NCBI RefSeq assembly: GCF_049059935.1
Contig: NZ_JBMGQR010000007.1
Coordinates: 1-64,000, forward strand
DNA length: 64,000 bases
Source of the DNA: JAURVT01 sp049059935
GTDB lineage: Bacteria > Actinomycetota > Actinomycetes > Propionibacteriales > Nocardioidaceae
Direction of reading: 5' to 3'
Every line of letters starts with the position of its first letter. Position 1 is the stretch's first letter. A model generated the notes under the pieces. That model was not told the DNA's origin. It did not search any database and saw only the letters and a list, made by a program, of their open reading frames with translations. The translations under genes were made by a program, and so were the position numbers. Shown piece by piece: positions 36,380 to 44,699 of the stretch.

Positions 36380-36386
36380 CGCCCGC

Positions 36387-37343
36387 ATGACCTGGCTCGT
36401 GACCGGCGCTGCCGGCTACATCGGTTCCCACGTCGTCGCGGCCTTCACCGCGGCGGGCACGTCCGTCGTCGCGCTCGACTCGCTCGCCAGCGGTCACCGC
36501 GACTTCGTGCCCGACGACGTCCCGTTCCACGAGCTCGACGTGCTCGACGCCGCGGGCGTCGAGGGCGTGCTGCGCGAGCACGACGTCGTGGGCGTCGTCC
36601 ACCTCGCGGGGTTCAAGTACGCGGGCGTCTCGGTGCAGCGTCCGCTGCACACCTACGAGCAGAACGTGACGGGAACCGCGCGGCTGCTCGAGGCGATGGC
36701 CGCCGCCGACGTCGAGAACATCGTCTTCTCGTCCTCGGCGGCCACCTTCGGCACGCCCGACGTCGACCTCGTCACCGAGACCACCCCCACCTCGCCGGAG
36801 TCGCCCTACGGCGAGAGCAAGCTGATCGGCGAGTGGCTGCTGGCCGACCAGGGCCGCGCCACCGGCCTGCGGCACACGAGCCTGCGGTACTTCAACGTCG
36901 TCGGCTCGGGCTCGCCCCACCTGTACGACTCCAGCCCGCACAACCTGTTCCCGCTCGTCCTCGAGGCCGTGGCCCAGGGACGCACGCCGCGCATCAACGG
37001 CGACGACTACGCCACCCCCGACGGCACCTGCGTCCGCGACTACGTCCACGTCGCCGACCTCGCGACGTCCCACGTCGCCGCAGCACGGGCGCTGGCCGAC
37101 GGCCGCACGCTCGAGCCGGTCTACAACCTCGGCAGCGGCGACGGCGTGTCGGTGCGCGAGATCATGTCCGCGGTGGCGCGGGTGACGGGCGTCGACTTCG
37201 AGCCCGAGATCGGCCCCCGTCGTCCGGGCGACCCCGACCGCATCGTCGCCAGCGGCGAGCTCGCCGCGCGCGACCTCGACTGGCAGATGCGCCACACGCT
37301 CGACGACATGGTCCGCAGCGCCTGGGAGTCCGCGCCGCGCTGA
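36387..37343 (+). CDS. galE: UDP-glucose 4-epimerase (GalE-like SDR)
   Basis: A 318-residue extended short-chain dehydrogenase that probably interconverts UDP-glucose and UDP-galactose, supplying cell-wall polysaccharide precursors. Features are the NAD Rossmann motif GAAGYIGSH at the N-terminus, HLAGFKYAGVSVQRP, SSSAATFG, catalytic SPYGESK (YxxxK), RYFNVVGS, and the GalE-like end DGTCVRDYVHVADLA, YNLGSGDGVSVREIM and RRPGDPDRIVA. Related epimerases of other UDP-sugars share these motifs, so the exact substrate is not certain. It is convergent with the TrkA gene, with stops one base apart. Confidence 0.88.
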   Translation: MTWLVTGAAGYIGSHVVAAFTAAGTSVVALDSLASGHRDFVPDDVPFHELDVLDAAGVEGVLREHDVVGVVHLAGFKYAGVSVQRPLHTYEQNVTGTARLLEAMAAADVENIVFSSSAATFGTPDVDLVTETTPTSPESPYGESKLIGEWLLADQGRATGLRHTSLRYFNVVGSGSPHLYDSSPHNLFPLVLEAVAQGRTPRINGDDYATPDGTCVRDYVHVADLATSHVAAARALADGRTLEPVYNLGSGDGVSVREIMSAVARVTGVDFEPEIGPRRPGDPDRIVASGELAARDLDWQMRHTLDDMVRSAWESAPR

Positions 37344-37344
37344 C

Positions 37345-38028
37345 CTACTTCTCGAACGTCGAGGCGCAGAAGTTCTCGATCTGGTCGGTGGTGCCGCTGA
37401 TGATCAGCTCGTCGTACGGCTCGACGACGGTCTCCGGCCGCGCGTAGGTGAAGTCCTCGCCGCGGCGCTTGATGCCCACCACCGTGACGCCGAACTTCGA
37501 GCGCAGCCGGGAGTCCTCGAGCGTCCTGCCGCTCACCTGGCCGGGAGCGCGCGTGCGGGCGATGGCGAACCGGTCGTCGAACTCCATGAAGTCGATCATC
37601 GAGCCGGTGACCATGTGGGCCACCCGCTCCCCCATCGCAGACTCCGGGTAGACGACGTGCGTCGCGCCGACCTTGTCCAGGATCGTGCCGTGCTGCTTGT
37701 TGATCGCCTTCGCCCAGACCTCCTCGATGCCGATCTCGACGAGCGCGAGCACCGTCAGCAGGCTCGCCTCGACGTCGGTGCCGATGCCCACGACGGCGCG
37801 GTCGAACTGGTCGACGCCCAGCTGGCGCAGGACGTCGGCCTGGGTGGAGTCGGCCTGGACGACCTGGGTGAACTCGTGCGACCAGCGCTGGACGAGCTCG
37901 GGGTCCTCGTCGATCACCAGGACGTCGTGGCCGAGGGCGCGCAGCGACGTGGCCACGGCGGTGCCGAACCGGCCGAGGCCGATCACGGCCACCGGGTGGT
38001 CGCCGGCGTGCTGCTCGCGCTTGCCCAT
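37345..38028 (-). CDS. K+ uptake regulatory subunit (KtrA/TrkA type)
   Basis: A 227-residue cytoplasmic protein with an RCK_N domain (HPVAVIGLGRFGTAVATSL with the GxGxxG nucleotide motif and VIDEDPELV) and an RCK_C domain (RPETVVEPYDELIISG). It gates the membrane subunit encoded 44 bases upstream in response to nucleotides. The size is that of single-unit KtrA proteins rather than duplicated TrkA. Confidence 0.92.
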   Translation of the reverse strand: MGKREQHAGDHPVAVIGLGRFGTAVATSLRALGHDVLVIDEDPELVQRWSHEFTQVVQADSTQADVLRQLGVDQFDRAVVGIGTDVEASLLTVLALVEIGIEEVWAKAINKQHGTILDKVGATHVVYPESAMGERVAHMVTGSMIDFMEFDDRFAIARTRAPGQVSGRTLEDSRLRSKFGVTVVGIKRRGEDFTYARPETVVEPYDELIISGTTDQIENFCASTFEK

Positions 38029-38072
38029 GGGTGCTCCTCGTCAGGTGGTGGGTGTGTCGACGTCCGGTCGGC

Positions 38073-39428
38073 TCAGCCGATGATCGGGCGCTCCTCGGGC
38101 AGGCGGTAGCGCCGGGGAGTGCTGCGCAGCGCGAGCGCGGACGCCGCGGCCACGGTACCGACGCGCCCCACGAACATCAGCACCATGAGCACGCCCTGGG
38201 CGTCGTAGGGCAGGTCGTAGGTGATGCCGGTGGACAGCCCGACCGTCGCGAAGGCCGAGGTGACCTCGAACAGGACGGCGTCGAGCTCGTAGGAGGTCAT
38301 GGTGAGCAGGAGCAGCGTCGAGACGGCCACGAGCATCACCGACAGCAGGGCGATGCACAGCGCCTGGCGGAGCGTGGACGCGCCGATGCGGCGGTTGCCG
38401 ATGGTCACGTCGTCGTCGCCGCGGATCTCGGCGAGGATCACGAAGGCGAGCAGCAGGAACGTGGTGATCTTGATGCCGCCGGCCGTGCTCGCGCTGCCGC
38501 CGCCGATGAACATCATCACGGTGGCGACGCCGAGCGTCTCGGGCCTGACCTCGCCCCAGCTGAAGCTGTTGAAGCCGCCCGAGCGGGGCATGACGCCGCC
38601 CTCGATGCCGGTGACGAGCTTCTCGACCAGACCGGTGCCGCCGATCGTCGCCGGGTTGTTCCACTCCGACAGCAGGAACAGCACGACGCTCAGCACGAGC
38701 AGGCCGATCGAGCCCCAGACCGTCAGGCGGGTGTGGATCGTCCAGCGGCTCGGGCGCCGCCAGCCCGTCCAGAGCTCGGCCATCACCGGGAAGCCCAGGG
38801 CCCCGACGAACACGCCGAGCGAGATGGTGCCGATGATCCAGACGTTGCCGGCGAAGCCGACGAGGTTGTCGGACTCCAGGGAGAACCCCGCGTTGTTGAA
38901 CGCGCCGACGGAGTGGAACACGCCGTGCCACAGTGACGTCGCCCACGAGTCGTAGTAGCCGCGGTAGGCCACGGTGAGCACGGCGGCGATGACGGCCTGG
39001 AAGGCCAGCATCATCACCGCGACGCGGCGCAGCAGCTGGCGCAGGCCACCGGGGTCGACCAGGCGCATCTCGGCCTGGGCGAGCATCCGGGTGCGCATGC
39101 CGAGCCGGCCGCCGACGGCCATGCCGAGGACGGTGGCGATGGTGGTGATGCCGAACCCGCCGACCTCCATCAGCACGAGGATCACGCCCTGGCCGAACGG
39201 CGTCCAAAAGGTGGCGGTGTCGACCGACGCGAGGCCGGTGACGGTGACCGCCGACGTCGAGGTGAACAGCGCGGGCATGACCACCGGTGAGTCGTGGTCG
39301 GCCCGCGAGATCGGCAGCATCAGCAGGGCCGAGCCGATGACGATGCCGGCGAAGAACAGCAGCGGCAGCAGGCGGACGGGGTGCGCGACGGCGCGCACGC
39401 CCTTGCTCCACCCCGCCTGCCACGACAC
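38073..39428 (-). CDS. K+ transporter membrane subunit (KtrB/TrkH type)
   Basis: A 451-residue potassium translocating subunit with four M1-P-M2 repeats. P-loop filter segments include STSAVTVTGLASVD, HSVGAFNNAGFSLES and GGGSASTAGGIKITTF, with TSAFATVGLSTGI in the fourth repeat. It works with the downstream RCK protein in K+ uptake and osmotic adaptation. The GTG at 39428 is eight bases from a TAGCCT -10-like box (39442-39437) whose TAG is the stop of the BenE-family gene. Confidence 0.93.
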   Translation of the reverse strand: MSWQAGWSKGVRAVAHPVRLLPLLFFAGIVIGSALLMLPISRADHDSPVVMPALFTSTSAVTVTGLASVDTATFWTPFGQGVILVLMEVGGFGITTIATVLGMAVGGRLGMRTRMLAQAEMRLVDPGGLRQLLRRVAVMMLAFQAVIAAVLTVAYRGYYDSWATSLWHGVFHSVGAFNNAGFSLESDNLVGFAGNVWIIGTISLGVFVGALGFPVMAELWTGWRRPSRWTIHTRLTVWGSIGLLVLSVVLFLLSEWNNPATIGGTGLVEKLVTGIEGGVMPRSGGFNSFSWGEVRPETLGVATVMMFIGGGSASTAGGIKITTFLLLAFVILAEIRGDDDVTIGNRRIGASTLRQALCIALLSVMLVAVSTLLLLTMTSYELDAVLFEVTSAFATVGLSTGITYDLPYDAQGVLMVLMFVGRVGTVAAASALALRSTPRRYRLPEERPIIG

Positions 39429-39436
39429 GAGTGACG

Positions 39437-39442
39437 AGGCTA
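39437..39442 (-). promoter_or_regulatory. -10-like box TAGCCT for the K+ transporter genes
   Basis: TAGCCT on the minus strand lies eight bases before the GTG and overlaps the stop codon of the BenE-family gene (39442-39440). The spacing is one or two bases longer than for the other leaderless starts here. Confidence 0.4.
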
Positions 39443-40603
39443 CAGCGTCGGGCGGGGCAGCACGGTGCGCACGAGAAGACCGGCGGCGAGCGCCCAGAAC
39501 GCCGCGCCCACGCCGAGCACCGAGAGCCCGGAGGCCGCCACCAGGAACGTCACCCCGGTCGCCTCAGGACGCTCGGTGCCGTCGAACGCCGACGACAGCG
39601 AGGCGACGAGCGTCCCGAGCAGGGCGAGACCCGCGGCGGCCTCCACCACTCCCGGTGGCGCCGCGGCCACGACGACCGCCAGCCCGGCCGCCACGGCGCC
39701 GATGACGACGTACGTCCAGCCGGCCGCCTGCGCCGCCCGCCAGCGGCGCGACGGGTCGGGGCCGGCGTCGGGCGAGGCGGCCAGGGCGGCGCTGATCGCC
39801 GCGAGGTTGACCGCGTGGACGCCGGCCGCGGCGCCGACGACGGTGCCGACGCCCGTCACCGCCATCGCCGGCCGCCACGGGACCGTGTAGCCGAACGACG
39901 CCATCACCGCGACGCCCGGCACGTTCTGCGAGGCCATCGTCACGACGTACAGGGGCAGTGCGATGCCGACGACCGCCTGGACGGTGAGCGAGGGCGTCGT
40001 CAGGCTCAGCGACGGCAGCAGCTCCGACGCCGCGGGCGCGTCGCCGCCCGCGACGAGGGACCCGACGACGACGCCGAGCGCGACCACGAGCGAGCCGGGC
40101 ACGGCCCACCGCGGCGCGACGCGGAGCAGCACCAGCCAGGTCGCCACGACGGGCGCGACGAGCGCGGGCCGGTCGACGAGCGACAGGGCCGGCGCGAGGC
40201 ACAGCGGCAGCAGCACGCCGGCCAGCATCGCCTGCGCGAGCGGCCGCGGGATGGACGCGACGAGCGACCCGAGCCGCGGCCACGCCGCCGTCAGGACGAC
40301 GAGCGCGCCGACGACGACGAACGCGCCGACCGCGGCCGGCCACCCGCCCGCCACCGCCCCGGTGGACGCGAGCAGCGCCGCGCCGGGCGTCGACCACGCC
40401 AGCGTGATCGGCATCCGGTACCGCCAAGACAGCCAGATCATGCCGGCGGCCTGCACCAAGCACATCGTCAGCAGGCCGGACGCCGCCTGCTCGGCGGTCG
40501 CGCCGACGGCCCGCAGCCCGGCGAGCACGACCGCGAACGAGCTGGTGAACCCGACGACCGCGGTGACGACGCCCGCGAGCACCGACTGCGTCCGCTCCTG
40601 CAT
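39440..40603 (-). CDS. BenE family benzoate/H+ symporter-like transporter
   Basis: A 387-residue membrane protein of the BenE family, with about 12 hydrophobic segments. Family landmarks are GFTSSFAVVLAGLRAVGAT, ITLAWSTPGAALLA, IPLCLAP-type helix, NVPGVAVMASFGY and FGYTVPWRPAMAVTG. Benzoate or a related aromatic acid is the usual assignment but not proven by sequence. AGGAGG lies four bases before the ATG at 40603. The divergent XRE-cupin regulator and the GTTCTGT palindrome between the genes point to coordinate control. Confidence 0.88.
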   Translation of the reverse strand: MQERTQSVLAGVVTAVVGFTSSFAVVLAGLRAVGATAEQAASGLLTMCLVQAAGMIWLSWRYRMPITLAWSTPGAALLASTGAVAGGWPAAVGAFVVVGALVVLTAAWPRLGSLVASIPRPLAQAMLAGVLLPLCLAPALSLVDRPALVAPVVATWLVLLRVAPRWAVPGSLVVALGVVVGSLVAGGDAPAASELLPSLSLTTPSLTVQAVVGIALPLYVVTMASQNVPGVAVMASFGYTVPWRPAMAVTGVGTVVGAAAGVHAVNLAAISAALAASPDAGPDPSRRWRAAQAAGWTYVVIGAVAAGLAVVVAAAPPGVVEAAAGLALLGTLVASLSSAFDGTERPEATGVTFLVAASGLSVLGVGAAFWALAAGLLVRTVLPRPTL

Positions 40604-40616
40604 GCCGCCTCCTGCT

Positions 40617-40632
40617 GTTCTGTAAACAGAAC
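40617..40632. promoter_or_regulatory. Operator GTTCTGT-N2-ACAGAAC between BenE and XRE genes
   Basis: Perfect 7-bp arms with a 2-base centre. The site lies 13 bases upstream of the BenE start codon and three bases before the XRE -10 box. Bound regulator would cover both divergent promoters, so autorepression and control of the transporter are likely. Confidence 0.75.
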
Positions 40633-40634
40633 GA

Positions 40635-40640
40635 TAGCCT
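40635..40640 (+). promoter_or_regulatory. -10 box TAGCCT for the XRE regulator, leaderless start
   Basis: TAGCCT is followed by six bases and the ATG at 40647. The operator palindrome ends three bases upstream. Confidence 0.6.
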
Positions 40641-40646
40641 GGTCCG

Positions 40647-41183
40647 ATGACTGGCACGCACCCCGCGGTCGGGGCCCGGCTGCGCGAGGTGCGCCGCGCG
40701 CGCGGCCTGAGCCTGTCGCGTCTCGCCGCCGAGGCGGGCGTCGGCAAGGGCACGCTGTCAGAGATCGAGGGCGGCACCCGCAACCCCACGCTGGAGACGC
40801 TCTACCGCCTGGCCGGACGGCTCGCCGTCCCGCTCGCCGACCTGCTGGCCGAGGGCGCCGGCAGCACCGTCGCCGACGAGGTCACCACGGTGACGCTGCT
40901 CGACGCCCGGTCGGACGACGCCGGCACCACCGTCGAGGTCTACCGGCTCCTCCTCGACGCCGGCGGCACCCGTCGCTCCCCCGCCCACGGCGCGGGCGTC
41001 GTCGAGCACCTCACCGCCACCCGCGGCGCGTTCCGCGTCGAGGTGGGCGACGCGGTGCTGGACGTGGCGACGGGCACCTCGGCGCGGTGGACGTCCGACG
41101 TCCCCCACGCCTACACCGCCACCTCCCCCCACCCCGCCGAGGCCGTCCTCGTCATCACCACCCCCGCGCCACCGGCGCGTTGA
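40647..41183 (+). CDS. XRE family regulator with cupin sensor domain
   Basis: A 178-residue regulator: an N-terminal XRE helix-turn-helix (residues about 8-62, GARLREVRRARGLSLSRLAAEAGVGKGTLSEIEGGTRNPTLETL split across helices 1-4) and a C-terminal cupin-type domain (about 100-170) that would bind a small ligand. Such proteins commonly regulate an adjacent transporter or catabolic gene. Divergent orientation to the BenE gene and the shared palindrome support that. It ends at 41183 just before a large hairpin. Confidence 0.88.
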   Translation: MTGTHPAVGARLREVRRARGLSLSRLAAEAGVGKGTLSEIEGGTRNPTLETLYRLAGRLAVPLADLLAEGAGSTVADEVTTVTLLDARSDDAGTTVEVYRLLLDAGGTRRSPAHGAGVVEHLTATRGAFRVEVGDAVLDVATGTSARWTSDVPHAYTATSPHPAEAVLVITTPAPPAR

Positions 41184-41236
41184 GGTCCGAGCTCGTCAAC
41201 GCATCGACCGCTGGTGCGTTGGACACCTCGGACCTC
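41182..41236. terminator. Long symmetric hairpin between convergent genes
   Basis: GAGGTCCGAG (41182-41191) pairs perfectly with CTCGGACCTC (41227-41236), and inside it CAACGCA (41197-41203) pairs perfectly with TGCGTTG (41215-41221), leaving an 11-base loop. The left arm begins within the stop codon of the XRE gene; the convergent ABC gene ends 26 bases to the right. A two-way terminator is the simplest role. Confidence 0.7.
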
Positions 41237-41262
41237 GAGCGCGGGTTTGCGCCACTCGGCGG

Positions 41263-43014
41263 TCAGGTGTCGGACCAGGCGGACCAGAGGCGGGCGTAGC
41301 GACCGCCGGCGGCGACGAGCTCGGCGTGGGTGCCCTGCTCGACGACGCGGCCGGCGTCCAGGACCACGACGCGGTCGGCGGTGGCGGCCTGGGTGAGGCG
41401 GTGGGCGACGACGATGCTGGTGCGGCCCGCGGTGGCGGCGGACGCGGCGGCCTCGAGGTCGTGGGCGCCGGCACTGCCGGCCTCGGCGGTGGCCTCGTCG
41501 AGGATGACGACGGGCGGGTCGACGAGCACGAGGCGGGCCAGGGCGAGCTGCTGGGCCTGCGGGGCGGACAGGTCGTGGCCGCCCTCGCCGACGACCGTCG
41601 CGAGTCCGTCGGGCAGCGCGGACACCCACGACGTCGCACCCACGAGGTCGAGCGCGGCGAGCACCTCGTCGTCGGTCGCGTCGGGACGGCCGAGCCGGGC
41701 GTCGGCGCCGAGCGTGCCGGCGAACACGTGGACGTCCTGGCTGACGAGCGCGACGTGGCGGCGCAGGCCGCGGTCGCCGAGCTCGTCCTGGGGGACGTCG
41801 CCGACGCGGACGGTGCCGTCGGTGGCGAGCACCTGGCCGGCGACGACCGACGCGAGGGTGGTCTTGCCCGCGCCCGTGGCGCCGACGAGCGCGACCTTCT
41901 CGCCCGGACGCACCTCGAGGTCCACCTCGTGCAGGACGAGCGGGCCGTCGTCGTAGGCGTGCGAGACCTTGGCGACCACGACGCCGGAGTCGCGCGGCAC
42001 GGACGCCTTGGCGGGCTCGTCCGGCAGCGGCATGTCGATGACGCCCACCAGCCGCGCCAGGCTCGCCCCGGCGGACTGGATGGAGTCGAACGTCATCATC
42101 AGCGTGCCCAAGGGGCCGAAGAGCCGGTGGAAGAACCAGGCTGCGGCCGTGGCGGCGCCGACGGTGATCGCGTCGGCGTCCACGAGCCAGAACCCGGTCA
42201 CGAGGATCGCCGACAGCGCGAGCAGCTCGGCGCGGTTCATCGACCCGCCGAACCGGGTGAGGAGGTGGAACACGTCGATGGAGATGTCGCGGGCCTCGGC
42301 CGACCGCTCGTCGACGCGGGCGACGTGCTGGGCCTCGGCGCGGTAGGCGCGCAGGGTGTCCGCCCCGCTCATCGCCCCGACGAGGGCCTGGGCCCGCTCA
42401 CCCAGCGCCCGTCGCTCGGCGGCGTACATCGGCCCGGACCGCGGCAGGTACCAGCGCACGCCGTGGACGTAGACGGGCAGCGCGAGCAGCCCGGCCAGGC
42501 CGAGGCGCCAGTCGAGCCCGAAGATGCCGCCGAGCGTCACGACCGTCACGGCCGCGGCCTGCACCACCTGGGGCACCGTCGTGCTGATCGCCTGGGTGAC
42601 CACGGAGACGTCGTCGCCGACGCGGCTGAGCAGGTCGCCGCTGCCGGTGGCCTCCACCTCGGTCGAGCGGAGCCGCAGGGACCGGGTGACCACCTGCTCG
42701 CGCAGGCTCGCGAGCACCGCCTCGGCGACGCGCGACATCAGCATCACGCCGACCGTCAGCGTGGCCCCGGCACCGACCGCCGAGACGACGAGGAGCACCA
42801 CCGTGCGGGGCAGCGCCTGCGTGCCCGCGCCGTCGAGGGTGTCGTCGACGAGGCCGCCGAGCACGAGCGGCGCCATCAGGCCGAACCCGGCCGAGGCGAC
42901 GAACGCGACGACGGTGACCGCCGCGGCCAGTCGGTGCGTGCGCAGCGCCCGCCCCAGCCCGGCCGCGGTCTGACGGGCGTCGGCGACGGGCATCAGCGTG
43001 CGCGGAGCCGTCAC
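41263..43014 (-). CDS. ABC exporter-fold half-transporter, IrtB-like partner
   Basis: A 583-residue TMD-NBD half-transporter with six membrane helices and an ATPase domain. Walker A GATGAGKTT and Walker B VVILDEAT are intact and the H-loop VAHRLTQ is present, but the signature LSGGQ is replaced by LSAPQ. It overlaps the other half-transporter by four bases (GTGA at 43011-43014), so the two are made together as a heterodimer. Position directly after a siderophore-interacting protein gene and FecCD genes suggests siderophore traffic, as with mycobacterial IrtAB. Confidence 0.85.
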   Translation of the reverse strand: MTAPRTLMPVADARQTAAGLGRALRTHRLAAAVTVVAFVASAGFGLMAPLVLGGLVDDTLDGAGTQALPRTVVLLVVSAVGAGATLTVGVMLMSRVAEAVLASLREQVVTRSLRLRSTEVEATGSGDLLSRVGDDVSVVTQAISTTVPQVVQAAAVTVVTLGGIFGLDWRLGLAGLLALPVYVHGVRWYLPRSGPMYAAERRALGERAQALVGAMSGADTLRAYRAEAQHVARVDERSAEARDISIDVFHLLTRFGGSMNRAELLALSAILVTGFWLVDADAITVGAATAAAWFFHRLFGPLGTLMMTFDSIQSAGASLARLVGVIDMPLPDEPAKASVPRDSGVVVAKVSHAYDDGPLVLHEVDLEVRPGEKVALVGATGAGKTTLASVVAGQVLATDGTVRVGDVPQDELGDRGLRRHVALVSQDVHVFAGTLGADARLGRPDATDDEVLAALDLVGATSWVSALPDGLATVVGEGGHDLSAPQAQQLALARLVLVDPPVVILDEATAEAGSAGAHDLEAAASAATAGRTSIVVAHRLTQAATADRVVVLDAGRVVEQGTHAELVAAGGRYARLWSAWSDT

Positions 43015-44699
43015 CGGGTCACCGCCGCGCGGTAGGAGTCGGTGGCCAGCAGCTCGTGGTGGGTGCCCTCGGCCACCACCCGGCCACCGTCGACGACGAC
43101 CACGCGGTCGCAGCGGTCGAGCACGGCGGGGCTGTGGGTGGCGACGAGCGTGGCGGCGTCGGGGTCGGCGTGCCGCAGCCGCACCAGCCCGTCGGCCACC
43201 TGGGCCTCGGTGACGGCGTCGACGGCCGACGTCGGCTCGTCGAGCACCAGTACGGGCGGGGACGCGAGAAGCGCGCGTGCGAGTCCGAGCCGCTGGCGCT
43301 GGCCGCCGGACAGCCCGGCGCCGCGGTCGGTGAGCCGGCGCTCGAGACCGTCGGGGTGCGCCGCGACGACGTCGCCCGCGCCGGACGCCGCGAGCGCGAG
43401 GTCGCGCTCGTCGGCGGACGCCTCGGGGCGCCCGAGCAGGAGGTTCTCGCCGACGGTGCCCTCGAACAGCTCCACCTGGTGGGCCTCGACGAGGACGGAC
43501 GCGCGCACGTCGGCGAGGCGCAGCTCGGCGAGCGGCGTGCCGGCCACGAGCACCCGGCCGCCCACCTCGGCGGGACGGGCGCGTCCGGCGAGGACGGTGG
43601 TGAGCGCGTCGGTGTCGCTCTGCGCGTGGGCGACCAGGCCCACCAGCTCGCCGCGGGCGAGGTCGAGGTCGAGCGCCGTCAGCGAGCCGTAGGTCAGCCC
43701 GCGCAGGCTCAGCGGCGCCCCGCCGCCGGGGGACGCGGTGCCGTCGGACGACAGGTGCGGCAGCGACTCCACGGCGGCCAGGCGGCGCGCGGACGCGAGG
43801 GCGGCGGCGACGGCCGTCAGGCAGGCCCCCACCATCGCCACCGGCTCGGCGACGAACTGCGCCAGCCCGATGACGGTGATCAGCTCGCCGATGCTGATCC
43901 GGCCCTGCAGCGCGAACCAGCCCGACGTGCCGGCGACGACGGCGAGGAACAGGCCGCTGAGCAGGGTGGAGGCGCCGAGCGAGACGCCGCGCCAGGTGGC
44001 GGCGCGCAGCGTCAGGGCGAGGGTCTCCTGGCTCGAGTCGACGTAGCGCCGGGCGGCGTGCTCCTCGGCGCCGATCCCGCGCAGCGCACGTCCACCCTGG
44101 ACGAGGTCGGTGGCGGCGGCGGTGGTGCGGCCGAGCGAGGCCTGCTGGTCGGCGGTGCGGCGGGCGACCAGCGGCGTCGTCAGCTGGACGACGCCGAGCA
44201 CCAGCGGCACGCCCACGAGCACGACGAGGCCGAGCAGCACGTCGATGCGCAGCAGCACGACGGCGCTGATCACCAGCCCGGCCACGCCGGCGACGACCCA
44301 CGACACCGCGGGCACGGCCTCGACGGCGCGGTCGGCGTCGGAGGTGGCGAGCGTCAGCATCTCGCCGGGACGCAGGTCGGTGTCGAGGTCGCGCGGGTCG
44401 AGGACGCGCCGGGCGACCTCGACGCGCAGCAGGTGCGTCTCGTGCATCTCGGCGGCCACGATGAGCCGCGCACCGAAGCGCCAGGCGTAGGTGAGCACCG
44501 CGAACAGCACCACCATCGCGCCGATGCCCACGAGCAGCGCGGTGCCGTCGCTCGGTGCGACCGCGCGGTCGACGACCTGCCCGATGACGACGGGCACCAT
44601 CGCCTCGCAGAGCTGGTGCAGGCTCACCAGCACCATGCCCAGCGCGATGCGCCGGCGCTGGCGCCAGAAGGCCCGCCGGAGGAGTCCGCCGCCGGTCAA
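43011..44699 (-). CDS. ABC exporter-fold half-transporter with degenerate Walker A, IrtA-like
   Basis: A 562-residue TMD-NBD half-transporter. LSGGQRQRLGLARALL and Walker B VLVLDEPTSAVDA are intact, but the Walker A position reads GLVAHAQSDTDALTT, with no GKS/T, so this subunit cannot bind ATP normally at its own P-loop. The start is taken as TTG at 44699, giving a four-base TTGA overlap with the stop of the siderophore-interacting gene; longer frames run inside that gene. Mycobacterial IrtA carries a siderophore-interaction domain fused ahead of the same half-transporter; here the two parts are separate, overlapping genes. Confidence 0.82.
   Translation of the reverse strand: MTGGGLLRRAFWRQRRRIALGMVLVSLHQLCEAMVPVVIGQVVDRAVAPSDGTALLVGIGAMVVLFAVLTYAWRFGARLIVAAEMHETHLLRVEVARRVLDPRDLDTDLRPGEMLTLATSDADRAVEAVPAVSWVVAGVAGLVISAVVLLRIDVLLGLVVLVGVPLVLGVVQLTTPLVARRTADQQASLGRTTAAATDLVQGGRALRGIGAEEHAARRYVDSSQETLALTLRAATWRGVSLGASTLLSGLFLAVVAGTSGWFALQGRISIGELITVIGLAQFVAEPVAMVGACLTAVAAALASARRLAAVESLPHLSSDGTASPGGGAPLSLRGLTYGSLTALDLDLARGELVGLVAHAQSDTDALTTVLAGRARPAEVGGRVLVAGTPLAELRLADVRASVLVEAHQVELFEGTVGENLLLGRPEASADERDLALAASGAGDVVAAHPDGLERRLTDRGAGLSGGQRQRLGLARALLASPPVLVLDEPTSAVDAVTEAQVADGLVRLRHADPDAATLVATHSPAVLDRCDRVVVVDGGRVVAEGTHHELLATDSYRAAVTR

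Noticed and set aside
41263..44699. Multidrug exporter assignment for the ABC pair
   Set aside because: The fold alone allows it, but overlap with a siderophore-interacting gene and an iron-boxed operon makes siderophore transport more likely.
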